From the NCBI GenBank assembly GCA_031553235.1, contig JAVBLS010000043.1, positions 1 to 64,000 of the forward strand: DNA of 64,000 nt, given 5' to 3'. The position numbers and the translations under genes are program-made. The notes under the pieces were generated by a model. It was not told where the DNA came from. It searched no databases and was given only the letters and a program-made list of their open reading frames with translations. The DNA comes from Frigididesulfovibrio sp031553235 (GTDB taxonomy: Bacteria; Desulfobacterota; Desulfovibrionia; Desulfovibrionales; Desulfovibrionaceae). Position 1 is the first letter of the stretch, and each line of letters begins with the position of its first letter. This document shows positions 47,027 to 55,718 of this stretch, one piece after another.

Positions 47027-48262
47027 TTATCCCTCCCTCGTGGCGCCGGGCGGCAGCACCCAGTCGGTTTCCTGGAACAGTTCTTCAGCCGGTCCGGGCG
47101 GCACCGGCCCGAGGGGCGCGGCCCGCCACTCGGCCAGAAGGTTGCGCAAGGCCCGGCGTTCGGCTGCGTGGGGGTCTTGGCCGTCCACCACCCGGTAGTC
47201 CATGCCGAAGCCGTCGGGCATGGAAACCAGGCCGAGCAATCCGTCGGGCCATTCCGGGCTGAAGCGGCCGGATAGGTGCTCCAGAAAGGCCGGCTGGGCA
47301 AACGGGGCCAGGCAGGCCGTGGCCCGCGGACAGGGCGCGGATTCCAGGCAGGGGGAACAGGGCTCCACGGCCTGCCAGATTTTGTGGCCAAAGCCGTAGG
47401 GGCCGGTTTCCCAACACCAGGCCGAGGACAGGAAAAAGGCCTGCACCGGCGTGCCCGCATGCGCGGCCAGATGCATCAGGCCGGTGTCGGACGTGAGCAC
47501 CAGGTCCAGGCCCTGGAGCATGTCCGGCAGCTCATGCAGGGCAGAGGCCCCGCAGGCGTCCTCAAGCTTTCCCAAGGCCTGGGGCGAGAGATGCCGGGCT
47601 AGGCGGCGCACCAAAAGCCGTTCGCTTTTGCTTCCCAGGGCCACCAGAGCGGGGCCGCCCCGGGCCCGAAAGACCGCCTCGACCACCGGGCCGAGCACCT
47701 CGGGCGGCAGGCTGCGCCGAGCCCGGCGGCCGGCCATGACAATGCCGACGCGGCCCAGGCCGCGTGCTTTGGGGATAGGGTTCACGGCCTCGGGCCGCAC
47801 CGGGTCGGGGTGCAGAAGGCCCCAGAGATCCACCAAATTCAGGGGAGCGCGGGACCGTCGGCCCATGCTGCGCGCGATCAGGCGCAGCCAGGGCGAGCTC
47901 CGGGGCCGGCCGTTTTCCTGAAAGTGGCCGCGCACGATCGCCGGGTCAAAAAGCCCGGCCAGGGCGTGGGACAGGGGCGAGGCATTCAAGGTGTAGACGG
48001 CGGCAAAGGGCAGGCGGGCCAACTCGGCCAGACCGGCCAGGCTGCGGGCCAGAACCTCGCCGGGCGCGGGTGCACCCGTGGCGTGGGCCGGCACGGCATG
48101 AATTTCGGCAAAGGGGTAAAGCACCCCGGCCAGCGCGGCCAGGGAATGATCCACGCACAGATGGACCTGCGTCTCCGGCTCGGCCCACAGGGATTGGATC
48201 AGTCGCGCGCTCTGGGCCAGGTCGCCCATGCGCGCCAATTGCACCGCCAGAACGTGGCGCAT
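47027..48262 (-). CDS. Glycosyltransferase family 9 (heptosyltransferase-like)
   Basis: 411 residues. The N-terminus MRHVLAVQLARMGDLAQSAR is the GT9 nucleotide-sugar fold, and LVLTSDTGLMHLAAHAGTPV is the hallmark donor-binding motif. A Cys-rich stretch, WQAVEPCSPCLESAPCPRAT, is found in many GT9 members near the active site. The C-terminal 80 residues are additional. Likely a surface polysaccharide enzyme, working with the CgeB-like neighbour. Confidence 0.88.
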   Translation of the reverse strand: MRHVLAVQLARMGDLAQSARLIQSLWAEPETQVHLCVDHSLAALAGVLYPFAEIHAVPAHATGAPAPGEVLARSLAGLAELARLPFAAVYTLNASPLSHALAGLFDPAIVRGHFQENGRPRSSPWLRLIARSMGRRSRAPLNLVDLWGLLHPDPVRPEAVNPIPKARGLGRVGIVMAGRRARRSLPPEVLGPVVEAVFRARGGPALVALGSKSERLLVRRLARHLSPQALGKLEDACGASALHELPDMLQGLDLVLTSDTGLMHLAAHAGTPVQAFFLSSAWCWETGPYGFGHKIWQAVEPCSPCLESAPCPRATACLAPFAQPAFLEHLSGRFSPEWPDGLLGLVSMPDGFGMDYRVVDGQDPHAAERRALRNLLAEWRAAPLGPVPPGPAEELFQETDWVLPPGATREG

Positions 48263-48273
48263 GGACGCTCCTT

Positions 48274-48333
48274 GAGCAATTTCATTTTGAAATTGTCTAT
48301 GAAACCATATTGCCGGCGGACTTTCGAACGAGC
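48274..48333 (+). repeat. Stem-loop repeat B, copy 3 (half element)
   Basis: Only one end module plus the linker is present: GAGCAATTTCATTTTGAAAT, TGTCTATGAAACCATATTGC, CGGCGGACTTTCGAACGAGC. The other hairpin is missing; unrelated GC-rich sequence follows up to the 48532 gene, where no gene was found. Confidence 0.75.
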
Positions 48334-48531
48334 GGCCCTGCCGCCCGGCTGAAAATAGCCCAAGGGTGGTTCTGGGGCAAGGGCGGAGCGGCCGGCTGAT
48401 TAATGGCCTCTTTGCCCGCCGGCTGCGTCAGACTCGTTCCGTGCGAAACTCATATACGTCTTGATACGTTGCTTCGCCCGGCACTCGTCTTCCTTGCCGG
48501 CAAACAAAAATTCTCATCGATCGGCGTTTCC

Positions 48532-49188
48532 TTAACGTTTGAAGGGGTTGGAGGTTCCGGTCGGCGGGAAGGCCGCCGGGTAGGCCTCGGGCCTGAGATC
48601 CACGGCAACGCCGGAACCGGCCGAGGCATAGGCTTCGCTGATGTCAAACCAGTATTCGCGCGATACGGACTGCACCGCGGCGCCCACGGCCGGGGCGGCA
48701 CGCTTGGCCCGGGGCAGGGCGGTCAGCTTGCGGTAAAGCTCGGGTGACTCGGCCTCGGAAACCAGGCTGACCCGGCCCCGCCAGACCGCGTACATCCGGC
48801 CGTCGCGCACGCCCAGGGTACGGGAGACCGTGCCGTAGTCCACCACGGCCCAGCGCTTGCCGGGCGGCGGCGTCTCAGAAAATTCCACCTCGTTGCGGGT
48901 CTGCAGCAGCTGGCTTTCCACCGCCACGGTGCTGCGACGGGCTCCCTTGCGCCCGCCCGGTGAGGCGAGCACAAAGGCGTCTGTGCTGCAATAGCCCCAG
49001 CCGCCCCGGCGAATTTCTCCCCGCACCGCCTTGTCCAGGACGCACTGCTCCGGGGTCTTGGCCAAAAGGGGAGCGGGTTGCTCCGGAAAGGCGGAGGCGC
49101 TCCGCTGGGGCAGCTTGCCGGTCGTGGTGCAGCCGGCGATGAAAAAAAGGCAAAGCAGGACGGAGGCAAGACGAAAACCGGTAGGCAT
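48532..49188 (-). CDS. Lipoprotein of unknown function
   Basis: 218 residues with a lipoprotein signal (RLASVLLCLFFIAGCTTTGK; lipobox FIAGC). The mature part has two regions: TPEQCVLDKAVRGEIRRGGW and WAVVDYGTVSRTLGVRDGRM, the latter like a small beta sheet. Towards the end SVSREYWFDISEAYASAGSG. I do not recognise the family. ATG at 49188 has AAAGGAG; a longer frame upstream is not supported. Monocistronic. Confidence 0.8.
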   Translation of the reverse strand: MPTGFRLASVLLCLFFIAGCTTTGKLPQRSASAFPEQPAPLLAKTPEQCVLDKAVRGEIRRGGWGYCSTDAFVLASPGGRKGARRSTVAVESQLLQTRNEVEFSETPPPGKRWAVVDYGTVSRTLGVRDGRMYAVWRGRVSLVSEAESPELYRKLTALPRAKRAAPAVGAAVQSVSREYWFDISEAYASAGSGVAVDLRPEAYPAAFPPTGTSNPFKR

Positions 49189-49675
49189 GGAAGCTCCTTT
49201 GCATGGCACCCGCCGCGTCGGAAGGCCGATACAGGGGACGAGGCTACCTACCTGATTTTCCGCTTTATAGCAAACCCCGCGTGGCCGGCGGTGCGCAATT
49301 TTCATGTAATTTCAAAGGGAAAACAAAATCATGCCGCGTGCAGGCGCGGGCCGCAGGCTCCGATTTGACCGGTGGGCGGCGGGTGTTGCCATACCTCACG
49401 CAGGTACGGGCCACAATCCGCTTGCGCGGCCCGGCAAGGCCAGTTGTGAGATCTGGAATGACTGTAATTAGTTACATGTTTGTTGGAGAATATTTTTAGC
49501 AGTAACTTATCGTTGCTTTTCTACAAGAATGAAAAAATCGACTGAATAAAAATTTGACTTACTCATTTTTAATAAAGTAAAAATGAAAAATTTTATATTG
49601 TTAATGGGATATATGTAATACCACTTGTCGGAGTGAAGAATATTCCTTGTTATTCTCAGGTGTTTCGTGAATTGC
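49189..49675. other. Intergenic region upstream of the alcohol dehydrogenase
   Basis: No credible gene. About 49460-49675 is strongly AT-rich, and short open frames there have no coding character. Two direct copies of TTCGTGAA, at 49664 and 49680, span the -35 region of the following promoter and could be regulator half-sites. Confidence 0.5.
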
Positions 49676-49704
49676 TTGCTTCGTGAAATCATCTGGGATA
49701 TAAT
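49676..49704 (+). promoter_or_regulatory. Promoter of the alcohol dehydrogenase gene
   Basis: TTGCTT, exactly 17 bases, TATAAT (perfect -10). The predicted leader is about 120 bases. A flanking direct repeat, TTCGTGAA (period 16), overlaps the -35, suggesting redox or other regulation (inference). Confidence 0.65.
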
Positions 49705-49832
49705 TAATCCACCTATGAACCGGTCGGGAAATGGCGCTGCCCGTCACTAGGGCGCGGTTGCCGAAAAAATAAAAAGCAATCGCTTACATTATCGACAGGC
49801 CATTTCCTCTCCTCAAACTTTAGGAGGCTTCC

Positions 49833-50891
49833 ATGAAAGGTTTCGCTATGTTGAAGATCGGCACCGTGGGTTGGATTGAGAAACCCAAGCCCACGCCCGG
49901 TCCCATTGACGCCATAGTCAAGCCCCTGGCTCTGGCTCCTTGCACTTCAGATATCCATACCGTTTACAGCGGCGCCATCGGAGAGCGCACAGACATGATT
50001 CTCGGCCACGAAGCCGTGGGCGAAGTGGTTGAAGTGGGCAAGGACGTGAAGGATTTCAAGCCGGGCGACCGGGTGGTGGTGCCTGCGATCACGCCTGAAT
50101 GGCGTTCCGTTGCAATTCAAAACGGCGTTTACGGTCAGCATTCCGAAGGCATGCTGACCGGCTGGAAGTTTTCCAACATCAAAGACGGTGTGTTCGCGGA
50201 ATTTTTTCATGTGAACGACGCCGATATGAACCTGGCCCATCTGCCTGCCTCCATCACCCTGGAGCAGGCCGTGATGATGCCGGACATGATGACCACGGGC
50301 TTTCACGGGGCCGAACTGGCCGACGTGCAGATCGGTTCCACTGTGGCGGTCATCGGCATCGGCCCGGTGGGCCTGATGGGCGTGGCCGGGGCCAAGTTGC
50401 GCGGCGCCGGGCGCATCTTTGCCGTGGGCAGCCGCAAGCATTGCGTCGAACTGGCTCTCGGCTACGGGGCCACCGACATCATCAACTACAAAAACGGCAA
50501 CATTGTCACTCAGATCCTCGATGCCACCAAGGGCAAGGGCGTGGATCACGTGATCATCGCCGGCGGCCCCAACGAGGTGTTGGCCCAGGCCGTGGAAATG
50601 GTCAAACCCGGCGGCTGCATCGGCAACGTCAACTACTTCGGCGAGGGCGATTTTCTACCCATCCCGCGCCTGGCCTGGGGCTGCGGCATGGCCCACAAGA
50701 CCATCCGGGCCGGTCTCTGCCACGGCGGTCGAGCCCGCATGGAGCGGATGATCGACATCGTCAAATACGGCCGGGTCGACCCCGGCAAGATGGTCACCCA
50801 CACCTTCTCGGGCCTGGAAGGCGTGGAAAAGGGCCTGGCTCTGATGAAAGACAAGCCCGCCGACGTGATCAAGCCCGTGGCCCTGATGTAG
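49833..50891 (+). CDS. NADP-dependent secondary alcohol dehydrogenase (zinc type)
   Basis: Interconverts secondary or primary alcohols and ketones or aldehydes. The 352 residues are very close to the Clostridium beijerinckii / Thermoanaerobacter NADP enzymes: MKGFAMLKIGTVGWIEKPKP, catalytic zinc ligands Cys37 (APCTSDIHTV), His59-Glu60 (LGHEAVGE) and Asp151 (PDMMTTGFHG), and the Rossmann segment GIGPVGLMGVAGAKLRGAG. The NADP-phosphate residues are kept: Ser200-Arg201 in VGSRKHC and Tyr219 in DIINY. The structural zinc lobe is absent, as in that group. GGAGG precedes the ATG. A strong promoter suggests high expression. Confidence 0.95.
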   Translation: MKGFAMLKIGTVGWIEKPKPTPGPIDAIVKPLALAPCTSDIHTVYSGAIGERTDMILGHEAVGEVVEVGKDVKDFKPGDRVVVPAITPEWRSVAIQNGVYGQHSEGMLTGWKFSNIKDGVFAEFFHVNDADMNLAHLPASITLEQAVMMPDMMTTGFHGAELADVQIGSTVAVIGIGPVGLMGVAGAKLRGAGRIFAVGSRKHCVELALGYGATDIINYKNGNIVTQILDATKGKGVDHVIIAGGPNEVLAQAVEMVKPGGCIGNVNYFGEGDFLPIPRLAWGCGMAHKTIRAGLCHGGRARMERMIDIVKYGRVDPGKMVTHTFSGLEGVEKGLALMKDKPADVIKPVALM

Positions 50892-50943
50892 ATCTTTCAC
50901 CGTAACAGGCTCTTCTTCCGCTATGGATGGAGGCCGCAACCGG

Positions 50944-50975
50944 CCGGCTCCGCCTTCAGGTGGAGCCGGTTTTTT
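50944..50975 (+). terminator. Intrinsic terminator of the alcohol dehydrogenase gene
   Basis: CCGGCTCC, loop, GGAGCCGG and six T residues; 53 bases after the stop. Confidence 0.92.
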
Positions 50976-51068
50976 CGTACGCTTTTTGTCCGTTTTCGTA
51001 TTCAGTCATTTTAATATTTCATTCCGCTGAAGACGGCTTGCGCCCATATCGCCGTAAAGGAGATCGCC

Positions 51069-51338
51069 ATGTCGTATGCCGGCGCAAGCGGACCGCCGAG
51101 CAAAGTCACGACCGGAGCCGTGGCCGCGTTCATTGTGGCCGCCATATTTAATTTGCTGTGCATGTCCGCCTATACCCGGGGCACCGATCTCGCGGCCGTA
51201 TCGCACGCGAAAGAAATAAGGCCCCGACGGCGCGAAAGTGGGTCGGAAGAGCCTCGACAACCGCGGCAAACGCCGACGGGCGCCGGGTTCCCTGGGGAAA
51301 CCGGCGCCCGTCCGTTGGTTACAGTAAAGATGACTTAG
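51069..51338 (+). CDS. Possible small membrane protein
   Basis: 89 residues. AAGGAG at proper distance before ATG and one hydrophobic segment (GAVAAFIVAAIFNLLCMSAY) argue for a real start. The C-terminal half (Arg/Pro-rich) runs through the terminator hairpin of the convergent gene and even overlaps its stop, so the natural gene may have been shorter or be decayed. No homology recognised. Confidence 0.3.
   Translation: MSYAGASGPPSKVTTGAVAAFIVAAIFNLLCMSAYTRGTDLAAVSHAKEIRPRRRESGSEEPRQPRQTPTGAGFPGETGARPLVTVKMT
51276..51311 (-). terminator. Hairpin terminator of the outer membrane protein gene
   Basis: Minus strand: ACGGGCGCCGG facing CCGGCGCCCGT with a loop of about 14 bases; the T run after it is weak (GGCGTTTG). 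Confidence 0.65.
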
Positions 51339-52093
51339 AAGGTGTAGCGCAGGCCGAGCATGACTTGGTGCATGTAGAGGTTTTCGGTTTTGCTGGAAAC
51401 GTCCCCAGAGATGGAGATGGGGCCGACTGTGGCCGTGGTGTCGATGGTGTCGCTTTTGACTTCGCCCAGAGAGGCAAAGCGGTAGCCGAGATCCACGCTC
51501 AGGTTGTCGGTGAAGGCCCAGGCCGCGCCGGCGCCAACGTTCCAGGCGAAGTTGGTGTTGGATTCGGTGCCCCTGTCGGTATCCAGGGACAGGGCGGAGC
51601 CCCAGGTGGTGTTGCCGGATATGTTGCTCTTGGCGTCAACAAAGGCCATGCCGAGGCCCGCGCCGATGTAGGGGGTGATCGGCGTGCCCGTTTTGATGTC
51701 ATAGTAAATGTTGAAGAACAGGGTCTGGATGTCCAGCTTCTGGTCCAGGGACAGGCCCAGGTTGGGGCCACTACGCTTGACCTCCGCACCCACACCGGCT
51801 TCGGTCTGGGAGAAAATGCTGTACTCCAGTTCGGCGCGCACAGGCACGTTGAACTTTTTGTCAAAGTCATAGCCGATGGCCAGGGCGCCGCCAAAAGCGT
51901 CGTCGTGGTCGTCGTCGCTTGTGCCGACGGACGCCCCACCGGACTTCACGTTCGCTTTGAGTTTGTCCATGACCGTGTAGCCATAAATGAATTTGGGGGC
52001 CACGTACACGCCGATTTGATCGGCGGCGCGGGCGCCGCTTTGGAACATGCCGATGCAGAGCAGGGCACCGCAGAATGCAAAAATCTTTTTCAT
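51335..52093 (-). CDS. Outer membrane beta-barrel protein (OmpW/OMP_b-brl type)
   Basis: 252 residues with a signal peptide (MKKIFAFCGALLCIGMFQSG, cut near ARA-A). Alternating amphipathic strands: QIGVYVAPKFIYGYTVMDK, LAIGYDFDKKFNVPVRAELE, YSIFSQTEAG, ITPYIGAGLGMAFVDA, AWNVGAGAAWAFTDNLSVDL, GYRFASLGEVK; last residue Phe in HQVMLGLRYTF. About eight strands, as in small porin-like or adhesin barrels. Asp-rich surface loops (TSDDDHDDA) could bind cations. Function not known. Confidence 0.85.
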   Translation of the reverse strand: MKKIFAFCGALLCIGMFQSGARAADQIGVYVAPKFIYGYTVMDKLKANVKSGGASVGTSDDDHDDAFGGALAIGYDFDKKFNVPVRAELEYSIFSQTEAGVGAEVKRSGPNLGLSLDQKLDIQTLFFNIYYDIKTGTPITPYIGAGLGMAFVDAKSNISGNTTWGSALSLDTDRGTESNTNFAWNVGAGAAWAFTDNLSVDLGYRFASLGEVKSDTIDTTATVGPISISGDVSSKTENLYMHQVMLGLRYTF

Positions 52094-52229
52094 AACCTTC
52101 TCTCCTATATAAAGTTAAAGATGACAATATTTTATACGAGTGCGTCTTGGAAATCAATACAATATTATAGTAATATTATCTCGTAGCACAAAAAATGAGG
52201 AGTTTGTTCATGCACGCCGCAGTTGCCGT

Positions 52230-52272
52230 AAAAAACACAGCGCCCCGTCGCGATGTCGCGGCAGGACGCTGT
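52230..52272 (-). terminator. Intrinsic terminator of RNase P RNA
   Basis: Minus strand: ACAGCG..GCCGCGACATCGCG..CGCTGT and then GTTTTTTAC, directly after the P1 stem. Confidence 0.88.
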
Positions 52273-52277
52273 ATATT

Positions 52278-52646
52278 GAAAGCGGGCCTGTAAGCCGGGT
52301 TCTGTCCCCCCGCATGCGGGGGCGGCCGTCATTCCTCTAGGGCCGCAATTGCTCACGGCCTCAAGCAACCAACCCGGAAGCTTCGGCCGGGCCGGCCTCA
52401 AACGCTTCCCTATTCGGTCTTGCTCCAGACGGGGTTTACCCGGCCGGCGCGTCGCCGCGCCGGCCGGTGGGCTCTTACCCCACCTTTTCACCCTTACCCC
52501 GGCGAACCGGGGCGGTCTGGTTTCTGTGGCACTTTCCGGAGATTGCTCCCCCTGGGCGTTACCCAGCGCCTTGCCCTGTGGAGCCCGGACTTTCCTCCCC
52601 GCCAGGGGATTGCTCCCTTGGCGCGGCGACGACCCGGCCCGCTTTC
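52278..52646 (-). ncRNA. rnpB: RNase P RNA, bacterial type A
   Basis: Catalytic RNA that removes tRNA 5' leaders. The conserved cores are on the minus strand: GAGGAAAGTCCGGGCTCC near the 5' end; CAGAAACC and AGGGTGAAAAGGTG in the middle; and ACAGAACCCGGCTTA near the 3' end. The P1 stem closes GAAAGCGGGCC at the 5' end with GGCCCGCTTTC at the 3' end, giving 369 bases. Intact; flanked by suhB upstream and its own terminator. Confidence 0.97.
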
Positions 52647-52735
52647 ATCCTTGCCGTTGCCGGCGAAATTTTTCTCAAATCCCGGTGCTGCCCGGCGTAC
52701 AAAGCGACGAGCGCCGTTGTATGCACAGGCCTGCA

Positions 52736-53533
52736 TCAGGCGCAGCCGCGCAGCAACTTCAGGCACGGCCCGTGCACCCGGCCGTTGGAAGCCAGAATCT
52801 CGCCCCGGCCAATCTTAAACCGGCCGCCGGAAAAGTCGGAAACCAAGCCGCCAGCCTCGCGCACCAGCAGGACACCGGCCGCCATATCCCAGGGCTTCAG
52901 TCGGTTTTCAAAATACAGATCAAAGCGGCCGCAGGCAACCCATGAGAGATCCACCGAGGCCGCGCCGCAGCGTCGCAAACCCCGGCAGCGCGGCAAAAAG
53001 GCCTCCAGGCGGGCCAGCAGGCGCGGCAACTCTTCGCATATTTCGTAAGGAAAGCCCGTGGCTCCGAGGGCCGAGCCCAAGCCTTCGGTCGCGGTCACCG
53101 TGATGGGCCGGCCGTTCAGAAAGGCGCCGCCCCCGGCCACGGCGTGGAACAGCTCACCCAGCAGGGGGGTGTGCACGGCCCCGAGCACCGGCTCGCCCTG
53201 GTGGACCAGGGCAACGGAAATACCCACCAGGGGCAGGCCGTGGGCGAAATTGGTGGTGCCGTCCACCGGGTCCACGACCCAGCACAGGGGCGGCATGTCC
53301 AGGCCGATGGCGCTTTCTTCGGCCAAAATGCCGGCCTCGGGCAACAGCGCGCCGAGCTCTTGGCGCAAAAAGGCCTCGACCGCCAGATCGGTTTCCGTGA
53401 CCAGGTCGATGCGGCCCTTGAGGCGGATGTTCCGGGGCCTCTCGTGGTGTTCGCGCAAAAGATCGCCGGCCCGCTCCATGACGGCCAGAAAACCCGGCGC
53501 AAGACCGGTGGGGACAGTGGAGCAGATTAACAT
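52736..53533 (-). CDS. suhB: Inositol monophosphatase family protein
   Basis: Mg-dependent phosphatase of the IMPase fold, and possible antitermination factor SuhB. About 247-265 residues: VTETDLAVEAFL; EAGILAEESAIG; WVVDPVDGTTNFAHGLPLVG, the metal motif DPxDGT; and LKPWDMAAGVLLVREAGG, the second motif WDxAAG. The first ATG (53533) lies inside repeat B4 with no good ribosome site; an ATG at 53479 (MERAGDLLREHH) would cut into the first helix. The natural start may have been lost to, or replaced by, the element. Confidence 0.9.
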   Translation of the reverse strand: MLICSTVPTGLAPGFLAVMERAGDLLREHHERPRNIRLKGRIDLVTETDLAVEAFLRQELGALLPEAGILAEESAIGLDMPPLCWVVDPVDGTTNFAHGLPLVGISVALVHQGEPVLGAVHTPLLGELFHAVAGGGAFLNGRPITVTATEGLGSALGATGFPYEICEELPRLLARLEAFLPRCRGLRRCGAASVDLSWVACGRFDLYFENRLKPWDMAAGVLLVREAGGLVSDFSGGRFKIGRGEILASNGRVHGPCLKLLRGCA

Positions 53534-53643
53534 CGCAAATGTTCATCTGCTCCGGCGGACGCGCGAGCGGACACCCGCTTGCGGGCTCGTTTGGAAGTCT
53601 TTCGGCAATATGGTTTCACAGACAATTTCAAATGAAATTGCTC
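53520..53643 (-). repeat. Stem-loop repeat B, copy 4
   Basis: Complete copy: GAGCAGATTAACATCGCAAA, TGTTCATCTGCTC end hairpin; central hairpin GCGAGCGGACACCCGCTTGC; other end ACAATTTCAAATGAAATTGC. It lies between mreB and suhB and covers the first 14 bases of the latter frame. Confidence 0.88.
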
Positions 53644-53661
53644 CAATGGAAAGATTCAGGA

Positions 53662-54687
53662 TCAGTTGATGAACACATCGTTGTAAAAGGCGCGGTTTTC
53701 CATGGTCTTGCCGGTGCCGCGCACCACCGTGGTCAGGGGATCCTCGTCGATGAGGATGTTCAGGCCGTTGGTGCTCTTGTGGATCAGCGTGTCCAGGCCT
53801 TTGAGCAGGGCTCCGCCCCCGGCCAGGAGAATGCCGTTGGTGGCGATGTCGGCGGCCAGTTGCGGCGGGGTCTTTTCCAGAGCCTTGTGCACGGCCAACA
53901 GAATGGCCCTCACCGGCTCGGTCAGGGCCTCGCGGATGTGTCCGTCGGTGACCCGCACCGAGCGGGGGGTGCCTGCGACCATGTCCTTGCCGGAAACCTC
54001 GACCACCAACTGCTCCGGCAGCGGATAGGCCGACCCCACGGCCAGCTTGATGCGTTCGGACATGTTTTCACCGATGTGGAGCTGGAATTCGTTCTGGAAG
54101 TACCGTTGAATGGCCGTGTTCATGGCGTCGCCGGCCACCCGCACCGATTCGGCATAGGCCACGGCCGAGAGGGAGATGACCGCCACCTCGGTGGTGCCGC
54201 CGCCGATGTCGACCACCATGTTGCCGAGAGGCTGGTGGATGGGCAGGCCCGCGCCGACGGCCGCGGCCATGGGTTCTTCCACCAGGCGCACCTGGCCGAC
54301 CCCGGCCTGCTGGGCAGATTCGACCACGGCCCGCTTTTCCACCTGGGTGATGCCCGTGGGCACGCAGATGACGATGTTCGGCCGGGCCAGACTGAAGCCG
54401 GTGATCACTTTTTTGATGAAAAAGGCGATCATCTGCCGGGTGACTTCAAAGTCGGCAATGACCCCGTCGCGCATGGGGCGGATGGCCTTGATCTTTTTGG
54501 GCGTGCGGCCGAGGAACTCTTTGGCCTCGCGGCCCACGGCCAGAACGTGGCCGCGATCGGCGTCGATGGCCACCACCGAAGGCTCGTTCAGAACCACGCC
54601 GTTTTTTGGGGTGTAGAGCAGGGTGTTGGCCGTGCCCAGGTCCATGGCGAGGTCTTTGCTGAACAAGTTGAGCAGTCTTCGGAACAT
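53662..54687 (-). CDS. mreB: Rod-shape actin homologue MreB
   Basis: 341-residue bacterial actin that guides lateral wall synthesis. Phosphate 1: LAMDLGTANTLLYTPKNG; connect 1: CVPTGITQVEKRAVVESA; phosphate 2: VVDIGGGTTEVAVISLSAVA; adenosine: NGILLAGGGALLKGLDTLI. The N-terminal amphipathic helix MFRRLLNLFSKD fits membrane binding. Start ATG 8 bases after the GAF gene. mreC and mreD are not here. Confidence 0.96.
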   Translation of the reverse strand: MFRRLLNLFSKDLAMDLGTANTLLYTPKNGVVLNEPSVVAIDADRGHVLAVGREAKEFLGRTPKKIKAIRPMRDGVIADFEVTRQMIAFFIKKVITGFSLARPNIVICVPTGITQVEKRAVVESAQQAGVGQVRLVEEPMAAAVGAGLPIHQPLGNMVVDIGGGTTEVAVISLSAVAYAESVRVAGDAMNTAIQRYFQNEFQLHIGENMSERIKLAVGSAYPLPEQLVVEVSGKDMVAGTPRSVRVTDGHIREALTEPVRAILLAVHKALEKTPPQLAADIATNGILLAGGGALLKGLDTLIHKSTNGLNILIDEDPLTTVVRGTGKTMENRAFYNDVFIN

Positions 54688-54695
54688 GCGTGTCT

Positions 54696-55718
54696 CTATG
54701 CGATGGGTTCGCCGCCGGGGGAAAGTTCGGTTTGCACCGGCACCTGATGGTGCAGATCCCGGAGACGGCATTTTATATACAGGTTTTCCAGAAAAAGCGC
54801 CAGATGTTCCGCGGCCATCAGGACAAAATCCCGCCCCGCGTCACCGGGGTTTTTGGGAATGCCGTCGGCCAGGCAGAGCACGCCGCGGGTTTTGCGCTGA
54901 AAAATCAGGGGCACGGCCATGACGCTCTGGAAGCGGGGCACATCCTGAGTCCGCCCGATAAGCGGGGTTTCGGGCAGGCCGTCGGGGTCGAAACCCAGGA
55001 TCGGCGCGTTGTTGCGGAAGACCCAGCCGACCACGCCCAGGCTCATGGGAAAGGTCGGCATGTTGGCCCCCCGCAGCAGCAGCGGGTCGCTCTCGCCTTC
55101 GACGGTGTAATTTTCGCCGTAGGCGTCGCGGGTGCACAGGGCGGCGTAGGTCCAGCCGGTCATCACGGCCATCAGGTCGAGAAAGTGGCGCAAAAAGTCG
55201 TTCCAGCGGGTATGCTTGCGGCGCAGATCGTAGACCGCGCGCAGGGCCGCGTAATAGCGGGCCGTGGTCCGCAGGCTTTCGCAGCTTTCATTTTCGTCGC
55301 GCAGTTCCGCCGCCAGCGAGGCAAAGAGGTACAACAGCTTCTGGTCTTTTTCAGAAAAGGAATACTGGCGCTTGGAATCGACGCAGAGCACACCGCCGCC
55401 GGGCAGGGCACAGCCCATGAAAGCCTTGATGTACTGCTCTTCGTCGCCGGTGTAGTAGCCGAGCTGGTTGCTGCGGCGGTCGAAATTGGAGACCAGCAAC
55501 GGCTCCTGGTGGCGCAACACCCAGCCCACCAGGCCCCGGCCGGCGATCACCTTGGCTTCGGCATCCAGGCTGTTGCCCAGGCTGAAAGAGGCGGCCGGCA
55601 CGTGCGCGGCCGGCGTCCCGCCTTCTTCAGTCGTTTCCGGCAGAAAAAGCACGGCGGAGTATGCGTCGAGCACACTGCACAGGAGGGCGAGAATCCGGTC
55701 GAGTCGACTTTGCTGCAT
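54696..55718 (-). CDS. Two-GAF-domain protein upstream of mreB
   Basis: 340 residues, soluble. GAF 1 (about 1-140): LCSVLDAYSAVLFLPETTEE, GRGLVGWVLRHQEPLLVSNF, GGGVLCVDSKRQYSFSEKDQ. GAF 2 (about 165-310): FLDLMAVMTGWTYAALCTRD, LGVVGWVFRNNAPILGFDPD, GVLCLADGIPKNPGDAGRDF. No kinase, cyclase or other output domain. Cotranscription with mreB (8-base gap) suggests a cytosolic ligand sensor tied to cell shape; this is inference. Confidence 0.87.
   Translation of the reverse strand: MQQSRLDRILALLCSVLDAYSAVLFLPETTEEGGTPAAHVPAASFSLGNSLDAEAKVIAGRGLVGWVLRHQEPLLVSNFDRRSNQLGYYTGDEEQYIKAFMGCALPGGGVLCVDSKRQYSFSEKDQKLLYLFASLAAELRDENESCESLRTTARYYAALRAVYDLRRKHTRWNDFLRHFLDLMAVMTGWTYAALCTRDAYGENYTVEGESDPLLLRGANMPTFPMSLGVVGWVFRNNAPILGFDPDGLPETPLIGRTQDVPRFQSVMAVPLIFQRKTRGVLCLADGIPKNPGDAGRDFVLMAAEHLALFLENLYIKCRLRDLHHQVPVQTELSPGGEPIA

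Noticed and set aside
49507..49692. Small open frame on the minus strand in the AT-rich gap
   Set aside because: AT-rich codons unlike all neighbours, no ribosome site, and it covers the alcohol dehydrogenase promoter.
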